Assembly (NCBI RefSeq): GCF_017591425.1 | Contig: NW_024467083.1 | Span: 17,413,001-17,477,000, forward strand | DNA from: Ochotona curzoniae | Taxonomy: Eukaryota > Chordata > Mammalia > Lagomorpha > Ochotonidae | Reading direction: 5' to 3' | DNA length: 64,000 nucleotides | Part shown: positions 13,001 to 22,272 of the stretch, piece after piece | Numbering within the stretch: the first letter of the stretch is position 1 | How the letters are laid out: the number at the start of each line of letters is the position of its first letter | Position numbers and translations under genes: made by a program | The notes under the pieces: model-generated | The model's database searches: none | What the model was told of the DNA's origin: nothing | What the model saw: only the letters and a program-made list of their open reading frames with translations

Positions 13001-16000
13001 GACCCAACTCTGAGTTCGAGAGCTGTGTGTCAACTGAGAATTTCCAAACTAATACAAGTGCAAGACTCCACTACCATGCTCTCCTTTCACCTCCCATGTA
13101 ATACCAGCTCACGTCCTATTAGGCACTAGGTGCCTTGAGGAACACGGTTTGGGAAAAGCTGCTGCCAAAGCCAACTGACTGGGAAGACAGGGCATCAAAG
13201 CAGGACATACTGAGCCAGCAGTGGTGTCACCTTCTTTGCTCTGGTTACCTCCATAGCTTGGGATGCAGCCTAGGTCCAGGACTTGAAATCCACCTGAGCT
13301 CCAATTCCAGCTCCAGGCAGCTGCATCAAAGGGGCTCATGCAAAATGTCACATGTCCATGAGGGGACAGCATGAACTATTGAGGGGCCAGTGGGAAAGCC
13401 ATGCCAGCTCTTAGATCACACCCCCCCCCCGTGAGCACTCAGAGATAGGAAAGGGCAGAGGGTGGGGAGCCCCATAGAGGCAAGGAAGGCATCAGGATTA
13501 GCCAGGGCAATCAGAATCAGAAATAAAATCCATGCTAAGAAGCAGCTGGAGCAATGCTGATGAGCCAACCAGTTGGGTCCCTGGTTCTCCCATAGCAGCC
13601 CAGCCAGGGACAGCTCACAGCTTGTCTCTGCTTTGCCAGCATGTGCTCCGAGGGGACCTGTGATGGCTGCAACTTCCACTTCCTGTGGGAAAGCGTGGCT
13701 GCTTGCCCGCTCTGTTCAGATGCTGACTACCACGCTTTTGTCAGCAGCTGCGTGGCTGGGATCCAGGTAAGTTGTCCTCTTGTGTCCGGGAGCTTCCCAG
13801 GAGAGAAGAGGATGTGAGGCCTGAGTACCCCGTCTTCCTCCCCAACAGAAAACTACTTATGTGTGGCGCGAGCCAAGGATCTGCTCGGGTGGCATCTCCC
13901 TGCCCGAGCAGAAGGTCACCATCTGCAAGACCATCGACTTCTGGCTCAAAGTGGGCATCTCTGCTGGCACCTGTACTGCTGTCCTGCTCACCGTCTTGAC
14001 CTGCTACTTCTGGAAGAAGAATCAAAAGTACATGGTGGGGCCTTAAAGTCAGAATGGACAGAGTTGGTTGGCTCACAGAGCAGAGAGACATATCCATTAA
14101 GTGCTTTTTTTTTCCCCTTGGCCACAGACCCTGGGACTCTGGCCAGAGGCCTGATGAGCCACATGTTCCATGTATGTCTCATGTGATCTTGCGTTCTGAA
14201 TTGGGGTAGTGACCCATGGATAGTCTACATGTGGCTACTAGATAAGCAGAACAAACTCAACCTGATGTCATGTAAAAAAAGAAAAGATATCTTTTTATCT
14301 GAAAGGCAGATTTACAGAGAGACAAAGAGATACATAGAGAGGTCTTTCATCTACTAGTTCACTCTCCAAATAGCTTCAATGGCTGGAGTTAAGCTGATCC
14401 CAAAGCCAGGAGCCAGAAGCTTCTTACAGGTTTCCCATGTAGGTGCAGAGTCCCAAGGACTTGGGACATTGTTCCCAAGCCATAAGCAGAAGCTAGAACA
14501 GAAGTGGAACTGCTGGGACTCAAACTAGTGCCCATATGGGATGCCAGCACCACATGATGGAGGCTTAGCCCACTCCACCATGGCACCAGCCCCAATCTTT
14601 CTTTTGTTGTTGTTGTTGTCGCCGTTTGTTTTTTATTATAAAGGGCAGCCCCAATTTTATGATGTTAAAATGTCCAGCAAGATTTGTGCTCCCGGACCCG
14701 GCGCCATGGCCTAGCTGCTAAAGTCCTCGCCTTGAACCTGCCAGGATCCCATATGGGCACCGGTTCTAATCCCGGCAGCTCCACTTCCCATCCAGCTCCC
14801 TGCTTGTGGCCTGGGAAAGCAGTCGAGGACAGCCCAAGGCCTTGGGACCCTGCACCCACATGGGAGACCTGGAGGAAGTTCCTGGCTCTTGGCTCCGGGT
14901 CAGCACAGCACTGGCCGTTGCACTCACTTGGGGCGTGAATCATCAGAGGGAAGATCTTCCTCTCTATCTCTCCTCCTCTCTCTGTATATCTGACTTTGTA
15001 ATAAAAATAAATAAATCTCTAAAAAAAAAAAAAGATTTGTGCTCCCAGAAACAGCCAACCTTAAGGAGAAAACATCCCCAAACTGGGAACTGGGATCCCT
15101 TCTGCATGCCCAGCCTGAATATTGTTTTTCCCATCTTTCAGTTTCCTTACCCAGGATAGGGGAAGATGTATCCATTGCCAAACCCCTCTCTGCACCCCAC
15201 TGTTCATCCCCACATGTTGATGCCATGTCCTTCTCAATGTGTCACAGACTAGAATACAAGTATTCCAAGCTGGTGATGAACGCCACGCTCAAGGACTGCG
15301 ACCTTCCCGCAGCCGACAGCTGTGCCATCATGGAAGGGGAGGACGTGGAGGATGATCTCATCTTTACCAGCAAGAAGTCCCTCTTTGGGAAGATCAAATC
15401 GTTTACCTCCAAGGTAGGGGGACTGGCCAGTGTGCCGAAGCCATCCCTGGGGGCTTGGACAGAGTGGCCCTGGGCTGTTCCACAGTCAAGATTCTGCCCC
15501 CCTGTCCTCTACCCTAAGGTGTTCAATTCCCCACATTGGAAATTCAGATTTCTGATTTCTGTGTTGCCACTACTACCTCGTACCCTGGGGCCCAGGGCTG
15601 CTCGTGACCAGACTCCTTTTCTCCCAGTTTGCACCACAGTTGGTTGAAGTTTTTCAGTTCCCAAAACAGTATTTAGCTATTCCTCTTTTTTGTTGTCTTT
15701 TTGGAGAGAGAGGAGATGGGATCTCCCATCTCTGATGGGAGTGAGGCTTCTACTTTAGCCAGTGGAGGGTGCTGTCCCCCAGGTGACTTGGGGCTGAGTC
15801 ATAGCTGAGGGTGAGCTGATGCCCACTGGGTGGCTCAGAGGGAAAGTTGGCACTAGCTTGGGTGTGTAGGTGGGTGAGCAAGATGCTCATAAATGGAACA
15901 CAGACAGCATGGCCGCCAGGCCATAAGCAGAGAGCTGGGCCAGGGGAGAACATCCAAGTGACTCCTGCAGGCTGCACTGTGGAAGGAGGGAGGAGAGTAC

Positions 16001-16487
16001 AGCAGGACAGCAGGGTGATGACCAAAGGGTGGTGGTTAGGTGCTCGCATTCTCGCTCCCTGAAGCCTCATCTGCCAGCCTGCCAGAGTGAGACCCTTGGC
16101 ACCTTCCTAGAAACTTGGGTTTCTTGTTTTGTTTAATTTATTAGTGGGAGAACAGTTCCACCTGGGGCTCCTTCCTTGACTCTATCTAGGACTCCTCTGT
16201 CTAGCATCCAAGACACAAAGCAGGGTATTCTGAAGGTGTTTTTCCTTATGCTGTGACTGGCTCAGATGGGAGTGAAAGAACAGTCTCTTCTCTATTTCCC
16301 AGCTGCTGCAAACGGTTCTCCAATAGGTTCCTCCTGGTCACCTACTTTCCTGGCTCCCGTTTGTCCCCCACAGTTGCTCTTGATCAGCAGCCAGCTCCTG
16401 TCACCCCGTCTTTTGCAGAGAACTGCTGATGGCTTTGATTCGGTGCCACTGAAGACATCCTCAGGGGGTCCGGACATGGACCTGTGA
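897..16487 (+). CDS. ELAPOR1: ELAPOR1 (KIAA1324), 3' two-thirds of the gene, 14 coding exons
   Basis: Endosome/lysosome-associated apoptosis and autophagy regulator 1, a type I membrane glycoprotein of the secretory and endolysosomal pathway (formerly estrogen-induced gene 121). Fourteen exons (897-1074, 1629-1757, 2100-2190, 3817-3922, 4151-4288, 5462-5725, 7133-7306, 11349-11529, 11916-12012, 12418-12519, 13640-13766, 13849-14027, 15248-15413, 16419-16487) join in frame to 2001 nt, i.e. 666 residues plus stop. With the family length of about 1013 residues, this is roughly residue 348 to the C terminus; the 5' exons lie upstream of the window. Visible parts in order: cysteine-rich CxxC repeats (CPPC, CTHC, YCRPC, CTSC), a cysteine-containing region of mannose-6-phosphate-receptor-homology type, a transmembrane helix (13951-14010), and a cytosolic tail with a YSKL sorting-type motif and the end GGPDMDL. 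All junctions are GT-AG. Identification rests on remembered similarity to the human protein over nearly the whole length. Confidence 0.95.
1629..1757 (+). CDS. ELAPOR1: ELAPOR1 coding exon
   Basis: Acceptor cttgtcag (1621-1628), donor g|gtaaat. It encodes [20 protein letters not shown], closing the Cys-rich repeat, then a region ending FEYKGLTG. The junction codon with the previous exon reads Val, where I recall Asp in human. Confidence 0.93.
1919..1937. repeat. (CA)n microsatellite
   Basis: Uninterrupted CA dinucleotide run in an ELAPOR1 intron. Confidence 0.9.
2100..2190 (+). CDS. ELAPOR1: ELAPOR1 coding exon
   Basis: Acceptor gtggcgcag (2091-2099), donor cag|gtgagg at 2191. It encodes [19 protein letters not shown] and then [10 protein letters not shown]. 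Short 91-nt exon; both phases fit its neighbours. Confidence 0.93.
2262..2580 (+). repeat. CSINE copy, + strand
   Basis: Diverged head, 'gcttctgacccagttccctgct' body equivalent, 'gagtgaatcatcagatgg' and CT-rich run, ending in the tail ctttcaaataaataaatctt. Intronic in ELAPOR1. Confidence 0.85.
2859..3146 (+). repeat. CSINE copy, + strand, left arm of a palindrome
   Basis: Head ggggcccagcacgatatagt, body 'gatcccatatggtcactggt' and 'cctgggaaagcccaaaacc', ending tctgtacatctgcctttt without the normal A-rich tail. It abuts the reverse copy that follows, tail to tail. Confidence 0.9.
3147..3452 (-). repeat. CSINE copy, - strand, right arm of a palindrome
   Basis: Begins tttattggaaggcagatgta and ends ccattgcactaggcccagc. 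A T-rich SINE end (taagatttacttattttt, 2841-2858) lies on the other side of the preceding + copy, so that copy probably landed inside this one. Confidence 0.9.
3515..3610 (+). repeat. MIR-like ancient SINE fragment
   Basis: Reads like the 3' core of MIR: 'cctccattgtacagcgaatgaagg' followed by 'gtcacacagcatagctgg' and 'ggctctaacac'. Recognised by eye only. Confidence 0.55.
3817..3922 (+). CDS. ELAPOR1: ELAPOR1 coding exon
   Basis: Acceptor ccccacag (3809-3816), donor gtg|gtatgt at 3923. It encodes [19 protein letters not shown] followed by a short Cys-containing stretch ([10 protein letters not shown]). It ends in phase 0. Confidence 0.93.
4151..4288 (+). CDS. ELAPOR1: ELAPOR1 coding exon
   Basis: Acceptor ggacccag, donor acg|gtgagc. 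It encodes [19 protein letters not shown] and then an aromatic [13 protein letters not shown] stretch. 46 whole codons, phase 0 at both ends. Confidence 0.93.
4684..4770. repeat. AT-rich tract with short inverted repeats
   Basis: Almost pure A/T. Hairpin AATCCTA (4685-4691)/TAGGATT (4697-4703), and GGATTAA (4738-4744)/TTAATCC (4753-4759). Intronic. Confidence 0.7.
4930..5252 (-). repeat. CSINE copy, - strand
   Basis: T-rich end aaagatttctttttatttga, 'ccactggctcactcctcaaa', ending ctgctatgccagccccag. Directly upstream of the ELAPOR1 exon at 5462. Confidence 0.88.
5462..5725 (+). CDS. ELAPOR1: ELAPOR1 coding exon (second Cys-rich block)
   Basis: Acceptor ttctccag (5454-5461), donor aag|gtacca. 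It encodes [19 protein letters not shown], then [19 protein letters not shown] and two more CxxC motifs (CHLC, CVPC). 88 codons, phase 0. This is the second TNFR/ephrin-receptor-like Cys-rich block of the ectodomain. Confidence 0.93.
6207..6520 (-). repeat. CSINE copy, - strand
   Basis: Poly-T/A junction, gatttgtttatgtacttgaa, 'ctgctggttcacgccccaaa', ending ctgctgcacctggtccc. ELAPOR1 intron. Confidence 0.87.
7133..7306 (+). CDS. ELAPOR1: ELAPOR1 coding exon
   Basis: Acceptor cccatcag, donor gag|gtgagc. It encodes [13 protein letters not shown] and [18 protein letters not shown], ending SLCGNE. 58 codons, phase 0; it begins the MRH-like region as I recall the family. Confidence 0.93.
7433..7757 (-). 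repeat. CSINE copy, - strand
   Basis: aaatgatttattaattattt start, 'ccactggttcactccccaaa', ending gccacagtgttggttcc. Diverged. Confidence 0.85.
7888..8055. repeat. Probable Tigger-like DNA transposon fragment
   Basis: Starts 'ggtgagcatccctaaagaat' and contains 'atcccaaatcc'-type and 'ttcagattccaaccttttgg' phrases ending in ggataaagg. These match my memory of old TcMar-Tigger elements in eutherian genomes. Not checked against a library. Confidence 0.45.
8084..8388 (-). repeat. CSINE copy, - strand
   Basis: Begins gtttatttgaaaagtgtagt, includes 'ccactggttcactccccgaa', ends accacagcattacccctcccc. An internal (CA)n expansion lies at about 8110-8122. Confidence 0.83.
8890..9003 (+). repeat. CSINE 3' fragment, + strand
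   Basis: Only the 3' part is clear: 'gggaagtgaaccagtagata', then CT-rich and the tail ccaataaaaataaacaaatc. 5' part truncated or internally deleted. Confidence 0.75.
9113..9358 (-). repeat. CSINE copy, - strand
   Basis: Start aagatctgcttatttgaaag, 'ctctacaaatggccacaatg', end cactatgccaacatcagcccc; shortened in the middle. Confidence 0.83.
9549..9832 (-). repeat. CSINE copy, - strand
   Basis: Start ttaaatatgtaattttttaa, 'ctggttcactccacaaatga', end agccaccacactggctc. Confidence 0.83.
9850..10070. repeat. AT-rich low-complexity tract
   Basis: Long A/T-only run of ATATT/AATAT words with many short self-complementary segments. Intronic in ELAPOR1. Nothing coding seen. Confidence 0.8.
10091..10395 (-). 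repeat. CSINE copy, - strand
   Basis: Begins ttttaacaagttttattgac, contains a small tandem of 'aggagcc' (10192-10215), ends ccaccacagtacccacccc. Confidence 0.82.
10846..11146 (+). repeat. CSINE copy, + strand
   Basis: Head accggggagtaagacgtggt, 'cttccaatgcagcttcctgc', CT-rich run and ttacctttaaaa tail. ELAPOR1 intron, 200 nt before the exon at 11349. Confidence 0.82.
11349..11529 (+). CDS. ELAPOR1: ELAPOR1 coding exon
   Basis: Acceptor cccaccag (11341-11348), donor g|gtgagt. It encodes [20 protein letters not shown], then [19 protein letters not shown], ending LADRLIG. It follows a 4-kb repeat-filled intron. Confidence 0.93.
11560..11660. repeat. Degenerate TG-rich (tgtgta)n tract
   Basis: Imperfect TG/TA alternation (gtgcatgtgtatgtatgtgc...) just after the splice donor at 11530. 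Confidence 0.7.
11916..12012 (+). CDS. ELAPOR1: ELAPOR1 coding exon
   Basis: Acceptor tccggcag, donor ag|gtgagg at 12013. It encodes [19 protein letters not shown] and [10 protein letters not shown]. Phases match both neighbours. Confidence 0.92.
12418..12519 (+). CDS. ELAPOR1: ELAPOR1 coding exon
   Basis: Acceptor ctctacag (12410-12417), donor aa|gtaagc. It encodes [20 protein letters not shown] followed by a proline-containing loop. 102 nt. Confidence 0.92.
13420..13431. repeat. Poly-C run
   Basis: Run of ten or more C after 'gatcacac' in the ELAPOR1 intron before the exon at 13640. Confidence 0.85.
13640..13766 (+). CDS. ELAPOR1: ELAPOR1 coding exon
   Basis: Acceptor tttgccag, donor cag|gtaagt. 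It encodes [18 protein letters not shown], then [19 protein letters not shown]. Dense conserved cysteines, presumably paired in the luminal fold. Confidence 0.93.
13849..14027 (+). CDS. ELAPOR1: ELAPOR1 coding exon with transmembrane helix
   Basis: Acceptor cccaacag, donor aa|gtacat. It encodes [20 protein letters not shown] and KTIDFWLK, then the single membrane span [20 protein letters not shown] (13951-14010), followed by the basic stop-transfer WKKNQK. This fixes the C-terminal tail as cytosolic in a type I protein. Confidence 0.94.
14274..14594 (-). repeat. CSINE copy, - strand
   Basis: Start aaaaaagaaaagatatcttt, 'ctagttcactctccaaatag', end caccatggcaccagcccc. ELAPOR1 intron. Confidence 0.87.
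14694..15031 (+). repeat. CSINE copy, + strand, with target-site duplication
   Basis: Head ggacccggcgccatggccta through aataaataaatctct and an A run. Flanked by an exact 15-bp duplication AAGATTTGTGCTCCC at 14679-14693 and 15032-15046, so the ends are certain and the insertion is fairly recent. Confidence 0.96.
15248..15413 (+). CDS. ELAPOR1: ELAPOR1 coding exon, cytoplasmic tail
   Basis: Acceptor gtcacag (15241-15247), donor aag|gtaggg. It encodes [20 protein letters not shown], acidic [12 protein letters not shown] and basic [19 protein letters not shown] fits the YxxPhi adaptor-binding consensus. Confidence 0.94.
16419..16487 (+). CDS. ELAPOR1: ELAPOR1 last coding exon
   Basis: Acceptor ttttgcag (16411-16418). 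It encodes [19 protein letters not shown], then MDL and stop TGA at 16485-16487. The C terminus is almost the same as the human one I recall. Confidence 0.94.
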   Translation, partial: RTADGFDSVPLKTSSGGPDMDL

Positions 16488-17524
16488 GAGACTGTGCCCA
16501 CCCTGAACCAGACCGGCCTCCTCACCTCAGCACGTCACCCTGAGAGCCTGTGGCAACCTGGGTAACCAACACCCTGCGAAGACGTAGCCCATTGCTGGGA
16601 ATCTCTTCATTGTGGCCTTAACAGAAGGAGTTGGAATTTCAGAGCTTTGATTTGTTTTTTGTTTTGTTTTTTTTTATATATATATATAGAATACCAAAAC
16701 CCTCCTTTCTGCTTGCCTCAACCCTCCAAATACACCAACAACATTGTTTCTATATGACCCCTCTGCTTGCATCTCATTTCCTACTAAGGGCCAGCTACTC
16801 ATCATTCTCATAGCTCTGGAATCTCAAAGTCAGTCTCTCTCGCTTTCCTGGTGGCACTCCCTCTAGGAGAGGAGGCTGGGAGAAGGGGATTGGTGCTGCG
16901 TGGCGGAACAGGATTGGTGAGCTTCAGGGCTGCCTGACTGTGAGCAACAGGCAATGTGAGGACTGGATAAAAATGTCCTGGGCAAGAAGAGGCTTCATGT
17001 GCACAGGGAGAAACCGTAAGGAAGGACTGTTTAAAAAAAAAAAAAAAAACTTGTTTATTTTTTTCTTTTAAGAGGTAAATGCCCTTTACTAAAACCAAAG
17101 GAAAAAGTTCATCTAGAAAATACCCACAAAGCCCCCACTGGATCTGTTGTCCCCCTGTTGCTTTAACCTGCCACCATCACCCTGTGGTATCACGCTGCGA
17201 ATCAGGTGTGCCCTAAATCCAGATGTCCTAGTCTTGCTCCCTGTTGGTGCCTGCCTGCAGAGACAGTGAACCCCTGCCAGTGAGGGGTGGTCTCCAGCCT
17301 CAAGGGACTCCATTTCAGAAGCCTGAGCCATATGTGCCTGGGACAGACAGGGGCATCAGATTCCACAGGTGCAGAAGGAGGCGAAGGTTTTAATGGGACC
17401 TGACCAGAGGATCCAGTCCATCATGGCACAAAGTTGAGGTAGTCATAATATGTGCCTCTCTTTCCTTCTTTCTTCCTTTCTGGCATTTTCTTCCTTTTCT
17501 CTCCCTTGCTTTCTTTTTCTTTTC

Positions 17525-17810
17525 TTTTAAATGTATTTGAAAGGCAGAGTGATAGCAAGGGAGAGAAAGATCTTTCACTTGCTGGTTCACTCTCCAAATG
17601 GCCTCAACGGTTGGGCCTGGACCAGGCCAAAGCCAGGAGCCTAGAACTCCATCCAAGTTCTTGGGAGCATCTTCTGCTGCTTTCCCAGACATGTCAACAG
17701 GGAACTGGACTGGAAGTGGAGCAGCCAGGTCTTAGAAGCAACACTGTCATATGGGACACCAACATCACAAGCAGCAACTTACTGTACTGTGCCTCCACAG
17801 GAGCCCCTGC
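17525..17810 (-). repeat. CSINE copy, - strand, in the ELAPOR1 3' UTR region
   Basis: Start ttttaaatgtatttgaaagg, 'ctggttcactctccaaatgg', end tactgtgcctccacaggagcc. If the UTR call is right it is transcribed antisense to the SINE. Confidence 0.82.
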
Positions 17811-18960
17811 CATATGCTTCTAAGCCATATGCTTCTCTCTGTCCAGACACATAAAAAGTAACTTCTAGGCCAAAGCAGGGATTGAATCCCAAGCCTGTGT
17901 CCTAGAAGCAGAACCAGACCAGTCTTTGAGCAGGGAGGATGCTGGGGGTTTAACCAGTTATCCGCCAGGTTGGGATTCAGTTTTAAGCTGCTCTTTCTGG
18001 TTTACCTGCTCTCATTTCCTTTGTGTGCAACAAAACAAAACAACAGCAACAACAAAAATCCCTAAAAAGGAGACTTCTACTCCCAGTTTCTAGAAATCTC
18101 CTTGAGAGCTGAGTGGAGTGAGTGGCCTCTGTGTCCCCTTTCCCCATTTTCCCCCCAACCTTTACTGGTGAACTTGAAGTCCCTCAAATGATAAAAACAG
18201 CATAAAACTTTAAACTCTACTTTTCTTGCTATTGCTGGCAATTCTCCTATCAGCCTCTCCCTTGACTGCTCTCTTGCTGAGTCCCAGTTGCCCACAGTCT
18301 GTGCCTCTGCCCTTTGTCCAGCAACCATTTGGTGACCAGACAGTGGGTGGGAAAGGAAGGTGGCATCTCTTAGGGGTTTGTCCACCTAAAATGATCTGCT
18401 CATCAGGTCTGTCACGGCTGCTCTGGCAGCAGGTCTGGAAAGAGTCAGCAAGCACTGGAGCCTGGTGTGATTTCCTGTGGCCTGGCTGTGACTTCTGCCC
18501 CCCAGTTAAGGGAGGAAGTCCCTCTGGGGCCTGTGCATCTAGAAGCTCTTCTCTAGGTAATCAGATTCTCTCTCCTTTTGTGAAAATCAGGCTGCCAGAG
18601 CCTGGGGCTCAGCTGGGATTTATCCAAGTGGAGTGGACACATAGCTCCAGAGCCCCAGCCTCATGTCTTTGGTATTTTCAGCAGTGCCCAGGCACCTGCC
18701 TTCCCACAGAATAGCACTTTGCTGTGACAGAGGCCTCATGAAGGCCTTACACCATTCCAGAAGCTGTAGAAAAAAAGAAAAACCTTTTTGTCTTCTTTAT
18801 TCTGACATCTTAAAATCTAGGACATCCTGAGCAACCTGTCTAAGGTGCTCCACTATGCCCTGCAGGGCTGAATTCTACAGGGCAAACTGTGACCTGTCAG
18901 GAACTCCACAAAGGTCACTTGTGGCTTCCTTAACAATGCAGACACATCAAAAATTTTTCT

Positions 18961-19060
18961 TAACAGCTTTGTGGAGATATAATCCACAGACCGTAGCATT
19001 CAGCAAGTTAAAATGCACCATCCAATCACTTGTAGTTGACCAGGATTGTGTGTACATTTC
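18961..19060 (+). repeat. Ancient LINE-like fragment
   Basis: 'taacagctttgtggagatat' followed by 'aatccacagaccgtagcatt' and 'aaaatgcacc' is a phrase I recall from 3' ends of old L1/HAL1-type elements. No library check possible. Confidence 0.45.
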
Positions 19061-19475
19061 AAAGCACACATGTTAGATTGACCTGGGAAAGACATGGTTT
19101 ACACAGACCACTGGGGAGAGTATGGTCTCCAGAGAGGCAGTGTGTAAGTCCCATTTGGTTAACTAAGGCCTTGTGTTCCATAACAAACTCTCAACTTGTG
19201 ACTGTCACCAGTGTTTGGCTGGGAACACTCATGAATATAGTGGTACTTTCAAGGACCAGGGAATTTTTTATAATGATTTTTTCCTTCTTGTCTAACTCTA
19301 CATTAGAGATAAGACTGATTATATTTATACAAGGAAAATTTGTAATGATTTTTTTCAGCTTTGTGAAATCAGAAGTTTGTCGCATCAAGCCTGGCTCGTG
19401 TTTCCCTTTTTACTCTGTATTTCAAGCTCTTACAATTTGTTAGAGGATGGGTATTGCATGTCACCTTTTTCTGAA

Positions 19476-19481
19476 ATTAAA
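19476..19481 (+). promoter_or_regulatory. ELAPOR1: Candidate ELAPOR1 polyadenylation signal (ATTAAA)
   Basis: ATTAAA in a run of gene-like unique sequence, followed by a T/G-rich stretch (ttttgagttgtctttctt). I saw no AATAAA hexamer between the stop codon and this point. Confidence 0.4.
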
Positions 19482-19512
19482 ACATACCTTTTGAGTTGTC
19501 TTTCTTATTCCT

Positions 19513-19803
19513 GAAAAAAATGTATTTGAAAGAGAGTAAGAGCAGGAGTGAGAGTAAGAAAGAAAGAGAGAGAGAAAGAATCTTTCATCTTCTCATTCCC
19601 CAAATGCCTGCAACATCCTGAGCTAGGCTGGGATGAACTGTTAGCCAGGAACTTCATGTGGGTCTCCCATGTGAGTAACAGGAATCTAAGCACTTGGGTC
19701 ATCCCCTTCTGCTCCACAGGAAGCTGAGTTGGAAGCAAACACAGAGTAAGTGGAACTCAAACCAGACACTCTTAATAGGATGTGCCCATCCTAAGCAGGG
19801 GTT
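19513..19803 (-). repeat. CSINE copy, - strand
   Basis: Start ctgaaaaaaatgtatttgaa, 'cttctcattccccaaatgcc', end atgtgcccatcctaagcagg. Lies immediately after the proposed poly(A) site. Confidence 0.8.
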
Positions 19804-20699
19804 TAATCTGAGTTATCTTTTTGAACATGAGTTGGGGCGCTGGTTGGCTGAGCAAGAAATGGTAAGTGTCCTTGAAGTCTGAATGGATGAACAGAGGGGT
19901 CCAGACCCCAGAGAGATACATGAATGAACAGAGACTTGAAAACCATGGTGGTGGGAGGGGTAAAGAGGAGGGGGACATATGCCAGAAGCTTCTTGTCACC
20001 TGATGGGGAATCTGTCACTGGCCAAAGCCCCACAACAAAGCTTGCACAATGCCTGATTGCCAAGATTGGGTAGGGGTGAAAGAGAAGGCAGCAGATACTC
20101 CTTAAGTTCTCTTCCTTCCCTCCCAGCTCAGGCTTCTGGGGGTGGCACAAGGTTGGCTACAGAATAATATACTCTCCAGTATCAGGCAGAGCTCTGTGTG
20201 TGAGATGGATTGCTCTAGACTGGGTATGAAGAAAGTTCTCAAGCTTAGCTGGCATCTACCATCTCCAAGGTCCATGAACTCTCCTTGACTTCAGTGGAGG
20301 CCACTTGACCATCCCAAGCAGAAGATGAATTTGAGATGTCGCAAACTCTTGCATCCACACAGAACCAAGCACCAGTGTTCTACTGCAAGGCCTCTGGGTC
20401 ATTTTAGCCTTCAAACAGGGGCCTTTCCTTCTCTTCCGGTGCCTCCCACTCCTGCACTTAGCCCTCTGCCCACTTTTCCTAACATGGATCCAATGGAGTC
20501 CAAATGTGCTGAGATCTCTGATGGCTCCTGGTGGCTGTCAGGCAGGTCCGTTATCAGCAGGTACCCATCTATACTCCAAAATTGGTTGCTAAAGAGCCAC
20601 ATCTATTTTGATTAGGTGATACCTCTGTTGTACTGGCTGCTAAGTATTCCTAATGCCACCATCTGCTTATGGGATAAGGACAGTAGAAAAGAAAGATAG

Positions 20700-20840
20700 C
20701 ATTAATTTGGCAGCTCTGTGTGTCAGTCTTGGCTGAGTACTGTCATTGCACGGACTCACTTTATCCTCAGACCAGCCCTAGAGGCAGGAGTTACTTAACC
20801 CTATCACAGAACAGGAAGCAGCTGTGTCTCCAACAAATCT
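20700..20840 (+). repeat. MIR-like fragment
   Basis: 'ctttatcctcagaccagccc' then 'tagaggcaggagttacttaa' follow the MIR phrase 'tttaatcctcacaacaaccctatgag...'. By eye. Confidence 0.55.
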
Positions 20841-21001
20841 GATAGTATGGCTCCCTGGGTCCCAAACAGCCTAGCATGCCTACTGTCTCTCCACTTATTA
20901 TAGCCTAACCACCCTCAGCAGCTGTTCATAAACTTTTGCCTCCCTCCTAGGCATTTGCTCTGCCCTGTGCCTCTGTTCCCTTAACACCAGCCAGTTCTCC
21001 C

Positions 21002-21172
21002 ATGTGTAGAGGCTGAAGGATGTGGGCCATCATCTACTCCTTTTCCCAGGTGCATCAGCAGGGAACTGGACCAGGAATGGAGCAGCTGGGAATTGAACCA
21101 GCACCCACATGGGAAGTTTGTGTTACAGGCAGAGATTTAACATCTGGTGCTACAATGCCAGCCACAATCTCT
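21002..21172 (-). repeat. CSINE fragment, - strand, 5'-head half only
   Basis: Contains 'ttttcccaggtgcatcagca', 'gagcagctgggaattgaacc' and ends tggtgctacaatgccagcc. The T-rich half is missing. Confidence 0.75.
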
Positions 21173-21410
21173 TTCCCTTTTATGTGACAGATTCCCCTTG
21201 AAAATCAAGAGCCTTCAAACTCACACTACTTTGAAACTTTCTCTGGTTTAACCATTGAGGGTGCAATAGCAAAAAAACAATTATAGGGTACACTGGAATT
21301 TTCATGAATTCAGCCATATGCTGTATCCCAGTGCAATCAAGAGGTGACAAACCTAATCAAGATTGAAAGTAGGGGGTGGGAAGGTGGGAATGTGTGGATG
21401 ATTTTAAGGT

Positions 21411-21748
21411 TTTTTTTTTAAGGTTTATTTGTTTTTATTGCAAAGTCAGATATACAGAGAGGAGGAGAGACAGAGAGGAAGATTTTCCGTCCGATGATTC
21501 ACTCCTCAAGTGACCACAATGGCCAGTGCTGCGCCAATCTGAAGCTAGAAGTCAAGAACTTCCTCCAGGTCTCCCATGTGGGTGCAGGGTCCCAAGGCTT
21601 TGGGCTGTCCTCTGCTGCTTTCCCAGGCCAGAAGCAGGGAGCTGGATGGGAAGTGGAGCTGCCAGGATTAGAACCAGCGCCCATATGTGATCCCTTCTTG
21701 GTCAAGGCAAGGACTTTAGCCGCTAGGCTACAGTGCCAAGTCCCATCA
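21411..21748 (-). repeat. CSINE copy, - strand
   Basis: Start ttttttaaggtttatttgtt, 'gtccgatgattcactcctca', end ctaggctacagtgccaagtccc. Close to the young consensus. Confidence 0.92.
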
Positions 21749-22272
21749 AATGTTTCTATACTTTTGTTTGGAACTCTTGTTTTGTATATCCCACCAAATG
21801 TTCTCATTCATGTACTGTCCACTCAACTGTTCTCATACAAATGCTATCCAATCAGTCACACAAATGGCATCCATTCAGTTGTTCTCATACAAATATTATC
21901 CAATCAACTGTAATCCTGTGCTTGTTGACTTTCTAAGGTCACAATGTCCTTCTACAAAAAACTACCCCAGCCAAGCATTGGCAGTGAAGATCTGAGCAGA
22001 GACACTAAAGTTGACTATAGCAGCCAGTGGATCTGGAGAGATTTTATTGCGGTTGGAGTGGTGAGATCGCAAGCAATTCAGGACTGTTGAACTATTAAAA
22101 CCTCTTGAGAAATTCATGACATTATAAATTTCTATTTTCCTTCCAGTTGTTGATTTTTTATTGTGGCTTTTCATTTAAGGAGATGTGTGATGACTGTGTA
22201 ATGGAGACTGTCATGTCCAGATGTGAGGATGCAGTGCAGTGTGCATCTCTACTTCCAGATCAATGATGGACT

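Larger units (their letters stand above)
16488..19497 (+). other. ELAPOR1: Probable ELAPOR1 3' UTR
   Basis: Non-coding sequence directly downstream of the ELAPOR1 stop, up to about 16 nt beyond an ATTAAA signal at 19476. Contains a (TA)n run (about 16674-16688) and one SINE (17525-17810). The length agrees with my memory of a long 3' UTR in this gene. The end is inferred, not seen. Confidence 0.45.

Noticed and set aside
17456..17530. TTTCCTTC-rich tract as a promoter element
   Set aside because: It is a simple polypyrimidine run leading into a SINE end.
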